The position numbers and the translations under genes were made by a program. Below the pieces are notes generated by a model. The model saw nothing but the letters and a program-made list of their open reading frames with translations. It ran no database searches and was not told the DNA's origin. From CAYXBG01 sp964463145 (GTDB lineage Bacteria > Acidobacteriota > UBA6911 > RPQK01 > CBDAPI01): a stretch of DNA of 24,421 bases. The stretch covers positions 1 to 24,421 of the forward strand of contig CAYXBG010000021.1 of NCBI GenBank assembly GCA_964463145.1, given 5' to 3'. Shown here one piece after another: positions 8,407 through 16,331 of this stretch (positions within the stretch are counted from its first letter, which is position 1; every line of letters begins with the position of its first letter).

Positions 8407-10668
8407 ATGCTGTCAAACGAAAAGTACGTACTGGTCGAGGTCGCTCTCCCGGTACCTTCCAGAAAAACCTTCACTTACCTGCTGCCAAAAGGCCAAGAAA
8501 AACAGATTACTGGGAAAAGAGTAATGGTGCCACTTGGTCCTCGCACTGTAACTGGCCTAATCCTAGGCCCCAGACCTCAACCCTCTTCGCATAACAGCCT
8601 AAAAAAAGTCTTCAGAGTACTCGACAAGGAACCCCTGCTCTCGAGAACAATGATTGATCTTGGACAGTGGATCTCCGACTACTACATGTCTCCAATCGGT
8701 GAAACCCTGCGAGCAATGCTCCCACCAGGACTTCTTTCCCGCAAAGTCAAACTCGAACAACAAGATGAACGCCTCTGGCCTACGTTAAAACAACAGTCAA
8801 TCACGGCTGTTTCTACCCAAAAGATCAGCAATCTCACCAGCAGGCAGCGAGAGATCCTAAACCAACTTTCAGAAACACCAAAACCTATCTCAGTCCGAGA
8901 CATCCTGGAGAGAACTGGATGCAGTCGAGGAATCTTAACCCGTTTGGTCGAGAGAGAAGCAATCTGTATCGAAGAAGTAGAAATATATCGGTCTCCTTGG
9001 AGTCCAGAAGAACCTCATCCTGAGAGGAAAATGTATTCTCTTAGCCCTGACCAAAAACGTATTGGTTCAGCAATCGATAAAAAACTGCAATCGTTACAGT
9101 TCAGTTCACTTTTAATTCATGGAGTGACCGGGAGTGGTAAAACAGAGGTGTACCTAAACGCAATCTCCGAGGCTGCACGCCAGAACCGATCTGCCTTAAT
9201 ATTGGTCCCCGAAATAGGATTAACTCCTCAAACCTCTAGCCCCTTCCGGGCCTGGTTTGGAGATCGGGTAGCCATCCTTCACAGTAAACTATCTAAAGGC
9301 GAGCGCTTCGACGAATGGCGGAGAATTAGGGCTGGTATTGCAACTGTTGTTATAGGCACACGATCTGCAATCTTCGCTCCCGTAAAAAACCTGGGAATCA
9401 TAATTGTTGATGAGGAGCACGACGGATCCTACAAACAAGATGAGACCCCACGTTATAACGCTCGTGATGTAGCATTTAAAAGAGGCCAAAAAGAAAATGC
9501 TCTAGTAATTCTCGGAAGTGCCACACCACAACTCGAAATCTCGTATAAGGCTCGCTTCAGAAAATCACTGGACCTCGAATTAATGCCCTCGCGAATCAAT
9601 CAGCGGCCACTACCCACTGTACATGTTATTGACATGCGACAGGAGTTCCTTAAGTGCGGCCATGACCAAATCTTAAGTGGACCGCTGCTAGAGGGGATTA
9701 GGAAACGTTTAGACCGAAAACAACAAGTACTCCTACTTCTAAACCGGCGTGGCTATTCGGTCGCCTTACTCTGTCGTTCCTGTGGTTACAGCGAAGGCTG
9801 TCCTCATTGCAGTATAAGTCTGACGTTTCACCAACACCGAGACCTTCTCAGTTGTCACTGCTGTGGATACTCTAGAAAAGTCCCTAAAATATGCTCCCAA
9901 TGTCATCGTCAATATCTCCATTTCCTAGGCATTGGCACCGAAAAACTCCAGGGACATCTAAAGGAACTGTTTCCAAAAGCTCGTGTGGGGCGTCTGGATA
10001 GAGATACAACCCGCCGCAAGGGCGAAATGCAACGTATCCTAGCAAAGTTTACTCGAAAGCAGATCGATATTTTGGTAGGCACTCAAATGATAGCAAAGGG
10101 ACATGATTTTCCAAAAGTTACCCTAGTCGGGGTTCTTGCTGCTGACCAAGGGTTACGCTTAGCTGATTTCCGAGGTGCTGAACGCACATTTCAACTACTG
10201 ACCCAGGTGGCTGGGAGATCGGGACGTGGAGATAGCCCGGGAGAGGTCATAGTTCAGACTCATTTCCCTAACCATTACAGTCTCAAGCATGCTTGCTCTC
10301 AAAACTATGAAAGCTTCTACCAACAGGAACTACAATTCAGAAAGCGGTTTCTGTACCCACCTTTTACGGCCCTGGCCAACCTCACCGTAAAAGGGAGTGA
10401 CGAAACCAGAACTCGTACTATTGCAAAGAGCCTCGCGGAGAAACTTATCGAATTCAGAGATCTACATTCTGATCCACTCCGCTTGCGAGTATTGGGACCA
10501 GCTCCCTGCCCTCTCGAAAGATTAAAGGGAAACTATCGTTTTCAGGTACTCTTGAAAACGACACAGAGATCCGAGCTGAATTCTGTAATTATCGATACGA
10601 TTGAATCTTTACCAGCTGGGGTCCGTCGCCAAATCGCCGTTGATATCGATCCTATTAACCTGCTGTAA
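8407..10668 (+). CDS. priA: Primosomal protein N' (PriA helicase)
   Basis: PriA recognises abandoned replication forks and reloads the replicative helicase. The 753-residue protein has the N-terminal 3'-end-binding domain (about 1-105), a winged-helix region (about 140-185) and a superfamily 2 helicase core. Walker A is GVTGSGKTE (239-247), the DEEH box is at 335-338, and the late helicase motifs GTQMIAKGHDFP and QVAGRSGRG are intact. Eight zinc-ligand cysteines are present in four C-x2-C pairs: C456/C459, C465/C468, C483/C486 and C496/C499. All key residues look complete, so it should be active. It starts 33 bases after udg, and the next gene starts 7 bases after its stop. Confidence 0.97.
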   Translation: MLSNEKYVLVEVALPVPSRKTFTYLLPKGQEKQITGKRVMVPLGPRTVTGLILGPRPQPSSHNSLKKVFRVLDKEPLLSRTMIDLGQWISDYYMSPIGETLRAMLPPGLLSRKVKLEQQDERLWPTLKQQSITAVSTQKISNLTSRQREILNQLSETPKPISVRDILERTGCSRGILTRLVEREAICIEEVEIYRSPWSPEEPHPERKMYSLSPDQKRIGSAIDKKLQSLQFSSLLIHGVTGSGKTEVYLNAISEAARQNRSALILVPEIGLTPQTSSPFRAWFGDRVAILHSKLSKGERFDEWRRIRAGIATVVIGTRSAIFAPVKNLGIIIVDEEHDGSYKQDETPRYNARDVAFKRGQKENALVILGSATPQLEISYKARFRKSLDLELMPSRINQRPLPTVHVIDMRQEFLKCGHDQILSGPLLEGIRKRLDRKQQVLLLLNRRGYSVALLCRSCGYSEGCPHCSISLTFHQHRDLLSCHCCGYSRKVPKICSQCHRQYLHFLGIGTEKLQGHLKELFPKARVGRLDRDTTRRKGEMQRILAKFTRKQIDILVGTQMIAKGHDFPKVTLVGVLAADQGLRLADFRGAERTFQLLTQVAGRSGRGDSPGEVIVQTHFPNHYSLKHACSQNYESFYQQELQFRKRFLYPPFTALANLTVKGSDETRTRTIAKSLAEKLIEFRDLHSDPLRLRVLGPAPCPLERLKGNYRFQVLLKTTQRSELNSVIIDTIESLPAGVRRQIAVDIDPINLL

Positions 10669-10675
10669 TAAAGTT

Positions 10676-11116
10676 GTGTATATTACTCAGACTATCCATG
10701 ACTCTATGATTAGGCATGCTCTAGAAAAAGCCCCTTTAGAGTGTTGTGGCCTACTGTTCGGTCCGTCGTCCACAACACAACACATCGAATCAATCTCTCC
10801 AATGCGAAACATCATGGAAAGTCCTACTGAGTTCTCAATCGATCCCCAGGAACTGATTAATTCTTTGAGGAATCGTCGTTCCTCCGGACAACAATTAACA
10901 GGAATTTATCATTCCCACCCAAACTCTAAGGCTTTGCCTTCCTTCAGAGACACATCTGAGTTCTACTATTATGATGTCAGTTATTGGATTATTTCACTAA
11001 TATCACCCACCAAACCCTCTCTTCGGTGTTTCAGATGGCTAAATGGAGGCTTTCTCGAACAAAATTATTCTATAACTACAAGTCCTTATAAAACAGACAG
11101 ATACGAAGAAAATTAA
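10676..11116 (+). CDS. JAMM/MPN metallopeptidase-like protein (M67 family)
   Basis: A 146-residue single-domain JAB1/MPN/Mov34 protein. The complete JAMM zinc signature is present: the glutamate in PLECCG (E22), the histidines H79 and H81 in HSHP, S89 and D92, giving H-x-H-x7-S-x2-D exactly. Bacterial M67 proteins cut isopeptide or peptide bonds after ubiquitin-like or sulfur-carrier proteins, or act as deamidating/decysteinylating hydrolases; the substrate here is unknown. I choose the GTG at 10676, 7 bases after the priA stop, because it places E22 at the usual distance from the N-terminus; ATG at 10706 would cut the first strand, and starts further upstream lie inside priA. No ThiS/MoaD-like or E1-like gene lies beside it, unlike many bacterial JAMM loci. 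Confidence 0.85.
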   Translation: MYITQTIHDSMIRHALEKAPLECCGLLFGPSSTTQHIESISPMRNIMESPTEFSIDPQELINSLRNRRSSGQQLTGIYHSHPNSKALPSFRDTSEFYYYDVSYWIISLISPTKPSLRCFRWLNGGFLEQNYSITTSPYKTDRYEEN

Positions 11117-11123
11117 ACTCAAA

Positions 11124-12173
11124 ATGGACACTCTCTCAAAGCTTCGTGATACGGCTCCAGATGAGCTTCTCGATTTACTGAACCAGGTCCTGCGCTTCTT
11201 TCCTGCAGAGTTACGGTTCCGCCTTCGGCAAGTAGTTGCAACTCTTCCAGATGAAGGAGAGAACCTGCACAAGGTCCTTGACCTAGTCCGAGGACAATGG
11301 GAAGGCCTCCAATCAAAAGACAAGGCGTGTATAGCAATCGTTGGGCCTTCCCAAACTGGCAAGGCTTCGATCCTAGAAGCCATTAAATCAGGCCAGAATA
11401 CGAGATCTACATCTATCTTCTCAGTGGTTGATACCACAGGCCTGAACGAATTTTTGGGTTATGAGAAATCTCCAAACTCTCCTAACCTCTTGGATACTAG
11501 CGATGTCCTTGTGCTTCTCTTGGACGGTCGCTACAAGGTTTCTTCTGAAACCAAATCTTTGGTCGAACGTTTATGTCTTCTCAACAAGCCTCTACTTATT
11601 GCTCTAAATAAGGCTGACCTCATTGAAAATCCGGCGAAAACTGCCGATCAAGCCCAGAAGAAGCTTGGCCATCAGGTTCTTACTGTTTCAGCCTTCCAAA
11701 AAGGTTCAATCAATCGACTACTACGAGCTATAGTCACCTCTCATCAAGGGACTCTATATCCGCTCACTCGAAACTTTCCAGGATTCCGCAGTGCTATCTG
11801 TTCTGGAATCGTGCATCAAGCTTCCATCGCATGTGGGCTGGTCGGTGCTATTGCTATACCAGTTAGCGATTTCTTGCCTATCACGGCTATACAAACAGCT
11901 ATGATTCTAAAACTCGCCCGTGCATTCGGGCACCCACTAGATCGCCAAAGGGCTCGAGAGCTAATTCCGATGCTTGCTTCTGGCATCGTCATGCGCAAAT
12001 TTGGCCATCGACTAAGGGAAAAACGGCCTCAATACGGCAACCTAATCGAGGCTACCACTGCCGGAGGTTCTACTCTGTTACTTGGGCGAGCTGCTATACA
12101 CTACTTCGAGGTATTTCTAGAGAATCCGGAGATTCAAGAAAGTCAAAAATTACACGCAGTACCCAAATCTTAA
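11124..12173 (+). CDS. GTPase-like protein with DUF697 domain and altered P-loop
   Basis: A 349-residue protein with a helical N-terminus (1-65), an Era/Der-like G domain (about 70-215) and a C-terminal DUF697 region (about 230-335) containing hydrophobic segments (around IACGLVGAIAIPVSDFLPI), which suggests membrane association. G4 is intact (NKAD 162-165), G3 is DTTG (103-106) and a TVSA-type G5 follows. The P-loop reads GPSQTGKAS at 74-82: the usual Ser/Thr after GK, which ligates magnesium, is Ala81. This may lower or remove hydrolysis, although Ser82 could partly stand in. DUF697 GTPases occur near iron-sulfur, cell-division or stress genes but have no settled role. It begins 7 bases after the JAMM gene and ends the long series; the next gene converges on it. 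Confidence 0.82.
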   Translation: MDTLSKLRDTAPDELLDLLNQVLRFFPAELRFRLRQVVATLPDEGENLHKVLDLVRGQWEGLQSKDKACIAIVGPSQTGKASILEAIKSGQNTRSTSIFSVVDTTGLNEFLGYEKSPNSPNLLDTSDVLVLLLDGRYKVSSETKSLVERLCLLNKPLLIALNKADLIENPAKTADQAQKKLGHQVLTVSAFQKGSINRLLRAIVTSHQGTLYPLTRNFPGFRSAICSGIVHQASIACGLVGAIAIPVSDFLPITAIQTAMILKLARAFGHPLDRQRARELIPMLASGIVMRKFGHRLREKRPQYGNLIEATTAGGSTLLLGRAAIHYFEVFLENPEIQESQKLHAVPKS

Positions 12174-12200
12174 CGTAGGACGTAGGCTTGATAGTCATTC

Positions 12201-12464
12201 CTATTCCTCCTCGAAATGCTTTGCATTTATCTCTGTAAAATGCACCCAGTTATCCGGAACCTCATCCTCAGGGAAAATAGCCTCCACAGGACATTCTGGG
12301 ACACAGGCTCCGCAGTCGATACATTCCTCAGGATCAATAAAAAGTTGTTCGATCGTATCGAACCCTTCTTCATCTTCCCGAGGATGTATGCAATCAACCG
12401 GACAGGCATCGACACAAGCAGTATCCTTCTCGCCAATACACGGCTCAGCGATAACAAATGTCAT
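12201..12464 (-). CDS. Seven-iron ferredoxin, 3Fe-4S plus 4Fe-4S
   Basis: A soluble electron carrier of 87 residues. Its cysteines follow the Azotobacter FdI/Thermus pattern: C9, C17 and C58 would bind the 3Fe-4S cluster, and C21, C48, C51 and C54 the 4Fe-4S cluster, with C25 left as the extra cysteine. The second motif CIDCGACVPECP is classic. The acidic C-terminus (DEVPDNWVHFTEINAKHF) matches this group. The start at 12464 is supported by an AGGAGA ribosome binding site. Upstream on the minus strand TTGACC (12515-12520) is a good -35 box, but the -10 at 17 bases (TAATTG) is poor. Its partner redox enzyme is not evident; the gene lies back to back with the WYL regulators. Confidence 0.95.
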   Translation of the reverse strand: MTFVIAEPCIGEKDTACVDACPVDCIHPREDEEGFDTIEQLFIDPEECIDCGACVPECPVEAIFPEDEVPDNWVHFTEINAKHFEEE

Positions 12465-12471
12465 ACACGTC

Positions 12472-12477
12472 TCTCCT
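12472..12477 (-). promoter_or_regulatory. Strong ribosome binding site of the ferredoxin gene
   Basis: AGGAGA on the minus strand, 7 bases before the ATG at 12464. It is one of the few strong Shine-Dalgarno sequences in the window and fixes the start of the ferredoxin. Confidence 0.8.
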
Positions 12478-12568
12478 GATTATCCAATAACCAATTAATT
12501 TATTCTAGAGGCTGGGTCAAGCCGTTTTTACTTCTTTAATCACCTAGCATCTCTCAGGCATCTCCGAA

Positions 12569-12596
12569 TAAACAGCATTTCACCTACAGATATAAT
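12569..12596 (+). promoter_or_regulatory. Candidate promoter for the WYL regulator pair
   Basis: TAAACA (12569-12574) and a perfect TATAAT (12591-12596) with a 16-base spacer lie in the divergent region between the ferredoxin and the WYL genes. The predicted transcript start near 12603 leaves about 70-105 bases of leader, depending on the start codon. The -35 box matches consensus at 4 of 6 positions. The rest of the divergent spacer is AT-rich, and I could not find a clear operator palindrome. Confidence 0.4.
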
Positions 12597-12707
12597 TGTC
12601 GATCCCCTCATCAAGATTATCTATTTTATATCCAAACGATCAAAATAATCCTCAAGTCATATGAACTCGAGTTGCCCTTTCGTGTCGCTTCTCATAGACT
12701 ACATCCG

Positions 12708-13682
12708 GTGAATCGAACCGAAAGACTTCTCGATCTCATCACCTACTTACTGAATGCCAAAGAACCAGTCTCGTGGCAGGAAATCAAGAACCATTTCCCT
12801 GAGGATTACGGGCGGGGGGTTGAGGAGTCAAATCAACGTAAATTTGAACGAGACAAGGCAGAACTCCTCTCTCTTGGGGTACCGATCGACTACCAGAACG
12901 GTTCGGAGATCAAGAAGGAGGGCTATGTCATCCAAAAGGAGCGGCTCTTTCTCCCTGAGTTACACTTTGATCCTCCTGAGTTCTCTCTCCTCATGCTTTC
13001 CGCAACTGCTGTTCTCGAAAACGATAACTTTCCCTACAGAGACTCCTTGGAATCAGCCCTCCACAAGATTGTCTGCCTGACACATGCCTCAGATCTTTCA
13101 TCCAGCGATATCAAAATTACTTACTCGGGGACTCAAGGCAATGTCCCCAGATCACCTTGGCTTCCTAGAATCCAAGATGCACTGGAACGACGAAAATGGA
13201 CTGAGTTCACCTATAACGCTTTTACCACCGGAGTAACCTCCAAAAGAAAAATTAATCCCTATGGACTGATTTTCCGGCGTGGGAATTGGTCACTCCTAGG
13301 TTGGGATCATCTCCGCCAAGACATTCGCTCTTTCGTCATAACTCGCATTCAAGATCTTGGGGTCAATCCCAAACGCCCTGGAACACCTGATTACGAGATA
13401 CCTTCTAATTTTTCTCTCAAGAATTACCGCAACCTACAACCCTGGGAATACAGTTTTCACGAACCTGTTCAGGTAACAATTCGAGTTGAGCAACACCGCC
13501 TTCCCGAACTGCGCTCCCAGCTAGAATCTGCCCGACAATTAGGACCCGATACTTACCAATTGTCCGTTAGTAACCGCAGTGGTCTTATATCTTGGCTCCT
13601 TTCACAAAAGACGGATGTACGAGTTATAGGGCCCCTTGAGATCCAAGGTGAACTCATTGAAGCAGTTGAGACTTTATTATGA
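12708..13682 (+). CDS. WYL-domain transcriptional regulator, PafB-like
   Basis: A 324-residue regulator with an N-terminal winged helix-turn-helix (about 1-65, ending in RKFERDKAELLSLGVPI, the usual end of this domain in PafB) and a WYL ligand-sensing domain (about 150-325). In mycobacteria PafB and PafC act together as a DNA-damage transcription activator; the WYL domain is thought to sense single-stranded nucleic acid. Here the family WYL position reads WSL (in RRGNWSLLGWD). I prefer the GTG at 12708, which gives the family-like VNRTERLLDLI N-terminus. A TTG at 12672 would add 12 residues; neither start has a ribosome binding site. Its TGA overlaps the ATG of the next gene, so the two are surely made together. 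Function by homology only. Confidence 0.82.
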   Translation: MNRTERLLDLITYLLNAKEPVSWQEIKNHFPEDYGRGVEESNQRKFERDKAELLSLGVPIDYQNGSEIKKEGYVIQKERLFLPELHFDPPEFSLLMLSATAVLENDNFPYRDSLESALHKIVCLTHASDLSSSDIKITYSGTQGNVPRSPWLPRIQDALERRKWTEFTYNAFTTGVTSKRKINPYGLIFRRGNWSLLGWDHLRQDIRSFVITRIQDLGVNPKRPGTPDYEIPSNFSLKNYRNLQPWEYSFHEPVQVTIRVEQHRLPELRSQLESARQLGPDTYQLSVSNRSGLISWLLSQKTDVRVIGPLEIQGELIEAVETLL

Positions 13683-14644
13683 ACGTGACCGATCGTATAA
13701 ATCGTATTCTTTTCATCATGAGTTACGTCTCCCAAAATCAGGGCGTAACAGTGGATGAATTAGCTGCTCAGGTAGTACTAAAACCACGTGAACTACTGAA
13801 AGAGATCGACTTTATTTTGCTCGTAGGGAAACCCCCCTTCCAACCCGACGACTACGTGGATATCTATGTCGAGGATGATCGCGTATTCATCGAGTTTGAC
13901 CAGATGCTCAATCGACCACTACGCTTTACTCAGCCGGAAGCTATCGCACTGTTCATGTCACTTCAGTTACTGGATCCTGCTGTTGACCCCAAAAAAGTTA
14001 AGTCCCTCAAGAAGAAAATCCAGAACGCTATCTCCGATTCGTTGGATACGTCAGCCTCAAACTCCTACCCAATAGTGTTCGAACAGACCTCAGCACCGGT
14101 CTCAGATCAATTCGGCCAGCTACGACAAGCCATTGACCAAAACTCTAAAGTGCAGTTGGATTATTATTCCTTGACTCGCAACCAAAAGAGGAAGCGAACG
14201 ATCCACCCCTACTTTCTGACCAAAAGTTTAGGTTATTGGTATCTGACTGGGCATTGTGAGTTGCGTGACGACGTGCGTACTTTTAAATTTGAAAGAATTC
14301 TTTCAGTCCGTATTTTTCAAGAAGCCTTTCAACCACCTGCTGACCTAGACATAGATCGCTATAGGGATGAGTTTTTAGCCCAGAGTGGCCAAAACGAGAT
14401 CGAGATTCATTTCGATCCTGCTGTCTCATCTTGGATCCTTGAGGCCTGGGGGAATTCTGCCCACCAAAACTCGGATGGAAGCGCCACGCTTACCTTCCAC
14501 TCTGATACGTTGGAATATCCATCTCGTCTTGTTCTAAGTTATGCACCCTACGCTCATCCCATAAGACCTCAACGGCTAATTGATAAGGTGGGAGAAGATA
14601 GCTTGGCTATCAAGAAACTTTATGAGACAAACCCAGCAGGGTGA
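13679..14644 (+). CDS. WYL-domain transcriptional regulator, PafC-like
   Basis: A 321-residue partner of the preceding regulator, starting at the ATGA overlap at 13679. The N-terminal DNA-binding domain (about 1-75) has MNVTDRINRILFIMSYVSQNQGVTVDELA, where a wHTH is expected. The WYL domain follows, with the conserved WYL in SLGYWYLTGHCE near residues 184-195 and the C-terminal WCX-like extension after about 235. The order, sizes and overlap are as in pafB-pafC, which are expected to form a heterodimer. The expected role is control of a DNA-damage or stress regulon, inferred from the family. About 200 bases separate its end from purA, which has its own promoter candidate. Confidence 0.82.
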   Translation: MNVTDRINRILFIMSYVSQNQGVTVDELAAQVVLKPRELLKEIDFILLVGKPPFQPDDYVDIYVEDDRVFIEFDQMLNRPLRFTQPEAIALFMSLQLLDPAVDPKKVKSLKKKIQNAISDSLDTSASNSYPIVFEQTSAPVSDQFGQLRQAIDQNSKVQLDYYSLTRNQKRKRTIHPYFLTKSLGYWYLTGHCELRDDVRTFKFERILSVRIFQEAFQPPADLDIDRYRDEFLAQSGQNEIEIHFDPAVSSWILEAWGNSAHQNSDGSATLTFHSDTLEYPSRLVLSYAPYAHPIRPQRLIDKVGEDSLAIKKLYETNPAG

Positions 14645-14742
14645 GACGATTCTCTTCGACTTCTATTATTAGTGCACATGTCTAGAATGTTATTTTTCAG
14701 CAAACCCTTTCAATTTCAAAGACCAAATGACACTGCTTCCTT

Positions 14743-14770
14743 CCGACAATTCAGTCTCCCGCGGTACAAT
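14743..14770 (+). promoter_or_regulatory. Candidate promoter for purA
   Basis: CCGACA (14743-14748) and TACAAT (14765-14770) with a 16-base spacer, giving a leader of about 77 bases before the purA ATG. The remainder of the 209-base gap 14645-14853 shows no gene, and I could not recognise a purine riboswitch or a terminator in it. Confidence 0.35.
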
Positions 14771-14853
14771 GTTATCTCTGAATTAATGAGAATCGTACAT
14801 TGAAAGAACTCGGCTGCAATCCTAGCTAAGAGATCCAGTACGGTGGAGAATAT

Positions 14854-16155
14854 ATGCCAAATGCAGTAGTCGTAGGTACACAATGGGGAGATGAGGGGAA
14901 AGGTAAGATTGTTGACCTATTGACCGAAAGTTTCGATGTTGTGGTCAGATACCAGGGAGGCAACAACGCCGGACACACTGTCATTATCGACGGCAAAAAA
15001 ACGGTCCTGCATCTGATCCCATCAGGCATTCTGCGTTCAAATAAAATGTGTGTGATAGGGAATGGAGTGGTCATCGACCCTGATGCTTTGTTAGAAGAAA
15101 TCCAGGGTCTAGAGGACGTCTTTCTCCAAAATCGCCTCTTGGTAAGTAACAGAGCCCACCTAATCATGCCCTATCACAAAGCTATTGAAAGTGCCGAAGA
15201 GGCTTCCCGCGGTGCTTCTAAAATAGGCACGACTAATCGAGGCATTGGTCCATGCTACGAAGACAAAATGGGACGCAGAGGAATTCGGATGGGGGATCTT
15301 CTGGAACCTGACTTATTTCTCTCTAATTTGCAGCGTAACCTTAAAATCAAGAATCGTATACTCGTCAATCTCTATGGAGAGGATCCTCTGGACGAATCCT
15401 CTATCTACTCACACTATGTAGAACTTGGAAGACAACTCGCCCCATTTATCCAGGACACAGTAGAATATCTAAGCAAGGCTTGTAAGGACGGCAAAAATGT
15501 CCTCTTGGAAGGTGCTCAGGGAACCCTACTCGATATAGACCATGGGACCTACCCTTTCGTTACCTCTTCCAACGCTAGTGCCGGCGGGGCTTGCAGTGGA
15601 ACCGGGTTAGGCCCCACCTCAATAAATGGGGTCATTGGCATAACTAAGGCATACACAACTCGAGTAGGGGCAGGCCCCTTCCCTACAGAATTAGTTGATA
15701 GCACTGCCGACCATATCCGAGAACGGGGTGCAGAATACGGTGCCACAACCGGACGACCTCGACGCTGTGGTTGGTTCGATGCTGTGGTCGGACGATATGC
15801 CCGTCTAGTAAATGGATTGACCACACTTGTAGTGACTAAACTGGACTGCCTAGATCAATTGAAAGAGGTAAAGATCTGCACAGGATATCGACACGAAGGT
15901 AACCTTCTGCAACATTTTCCAATTGATATGGGAATACTAGATAAGGTAGAACCAATTTTCGAAACTCATCCAGGTTGGATGGAAAACACCTCTAGCATCA
16001 CTTGCTATCAAGATCTACCAGACAAAGCCAAATCCTACCTGGATAGAGTAGCCACGCTAGTAGGAACTGATATTTCCATAATTTCCATCGGGCCAGACCG
16101 CAAATCAACCATTATCTTAGAAGAAAATCCTCGGTTGCGTGACCTAATAGGGTAG
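14854..16155 (+). CDS. purA: Adenylosuccinate synthetase
   Basis: PurA joins IMP and aspartate with GTP to give adenylosuccinate, the first step from IMP to AMP. The 433-residue protein shows the GTP-binding GDEGKGK at 12-18 with the catalytic Asp13, the catalytic His41 in NNAGHT, the IMP-binding TTNRGIGPCYEDK region (about 129-141), RRCGWFD near 306-312 and a C-terminal SIGPDR motif. Length is normal for bacterial PurA. GGAG at 14845-14848, 5 bases before the ATG, supports the start. It appears to be transcribed alone; trxA converges on it across 176 bases. Confidence 0.97.
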   Translation: MPNAVVVGTQWGDEGKGKIVDLLTESFDVVVRYQGGNNAGHTVIIDGKKTVLHLIPSGILRSNKMCVIGNGVVIDPDALLEEIQGLEDVFLQNRLLVSNRAHLIMPYHKAIESAEEASRGASKIGTTNRGIGPCYEDKMGRRGIRMGDLLEPDLFLSNLQRNLKIKNRILVNLYGEDPLDESSIYSHYVELGRQLAPFIQDTVEYLSKACKDGKNVLLEGAQGTLLDIDHGTYPFVTSSNASAGGACSGTGLGPTSINGVIGITKAYTTRVGAGPFPTELVDSTADHIRERGAEYGATTGRPRRCGWFDAVVGRYARLVNGLTTLVVTKLDCLDQLKEVKICTGYRHEGNLLQHFPIDMGILDKVEPIFETHPGWMENTSSITCYQDLPDKAKSYLDRVATLVGTDISIISIGPDRKSTIILEENPRLRDLIG

Positions 16156-16331
16156 GAGCTGGCTCAGATGGGTACCCTTATGGTCACTAGAGTCTTGATG
16201 GGCCCCGAAGATGCCTCACTAGCAATAGAATCCTGCCCCCGTTAGACTTAGCTTTCGATTAGTTCCCGCATCGAGGTTCACTCTGCTGTTGAGGGGGGCG
16301 CAGTCTTAGTTAATCAGTCCAGCCGGAGACT
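16156..16331. other. Convergent spacer between purA and trxA
   Basis: 176 bases between two converging genes. No open reading frame, tRNA or clear intrinsic terminator (stem with U tract) is visible. CTG-CCCCC (16233-16240) can pair with GGGGG-CG-CAG (16294-16303) if a 2-base bulge is allowed, closing a loop of about 53 bases. There is also a GGGTACCC palindrome near the left end. Whether this region folds in RNA is not known. Confidence 0.35.

Noticed and set aside
8378..8407. Nine-codon open frame (MKGKPQAHD) before priA as a leader peptide
   Set aside because: Very short, with no codon pattern or terminator structure typical of attenuation.
10601..10675. A longer N-terminus for the JAMM protein reaching into priA
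   Set aside because: It would overlap priA by 68 bases, and the extra residues do not look like the family. The GTG at 10676 gives the normal start.
12216..12479. Open frame on the plus strand across the ferredoxin gene
   Set aside because: It lies opposite a well-supported seven-iron ferredoxin, and its predicted protein has no recognisable motif.
16156..16331. tRNA or SRP-type RNA in the purA-trxA spacer
   Set aside because: No cloverleaf, CCA end or SRP core motif could be found.
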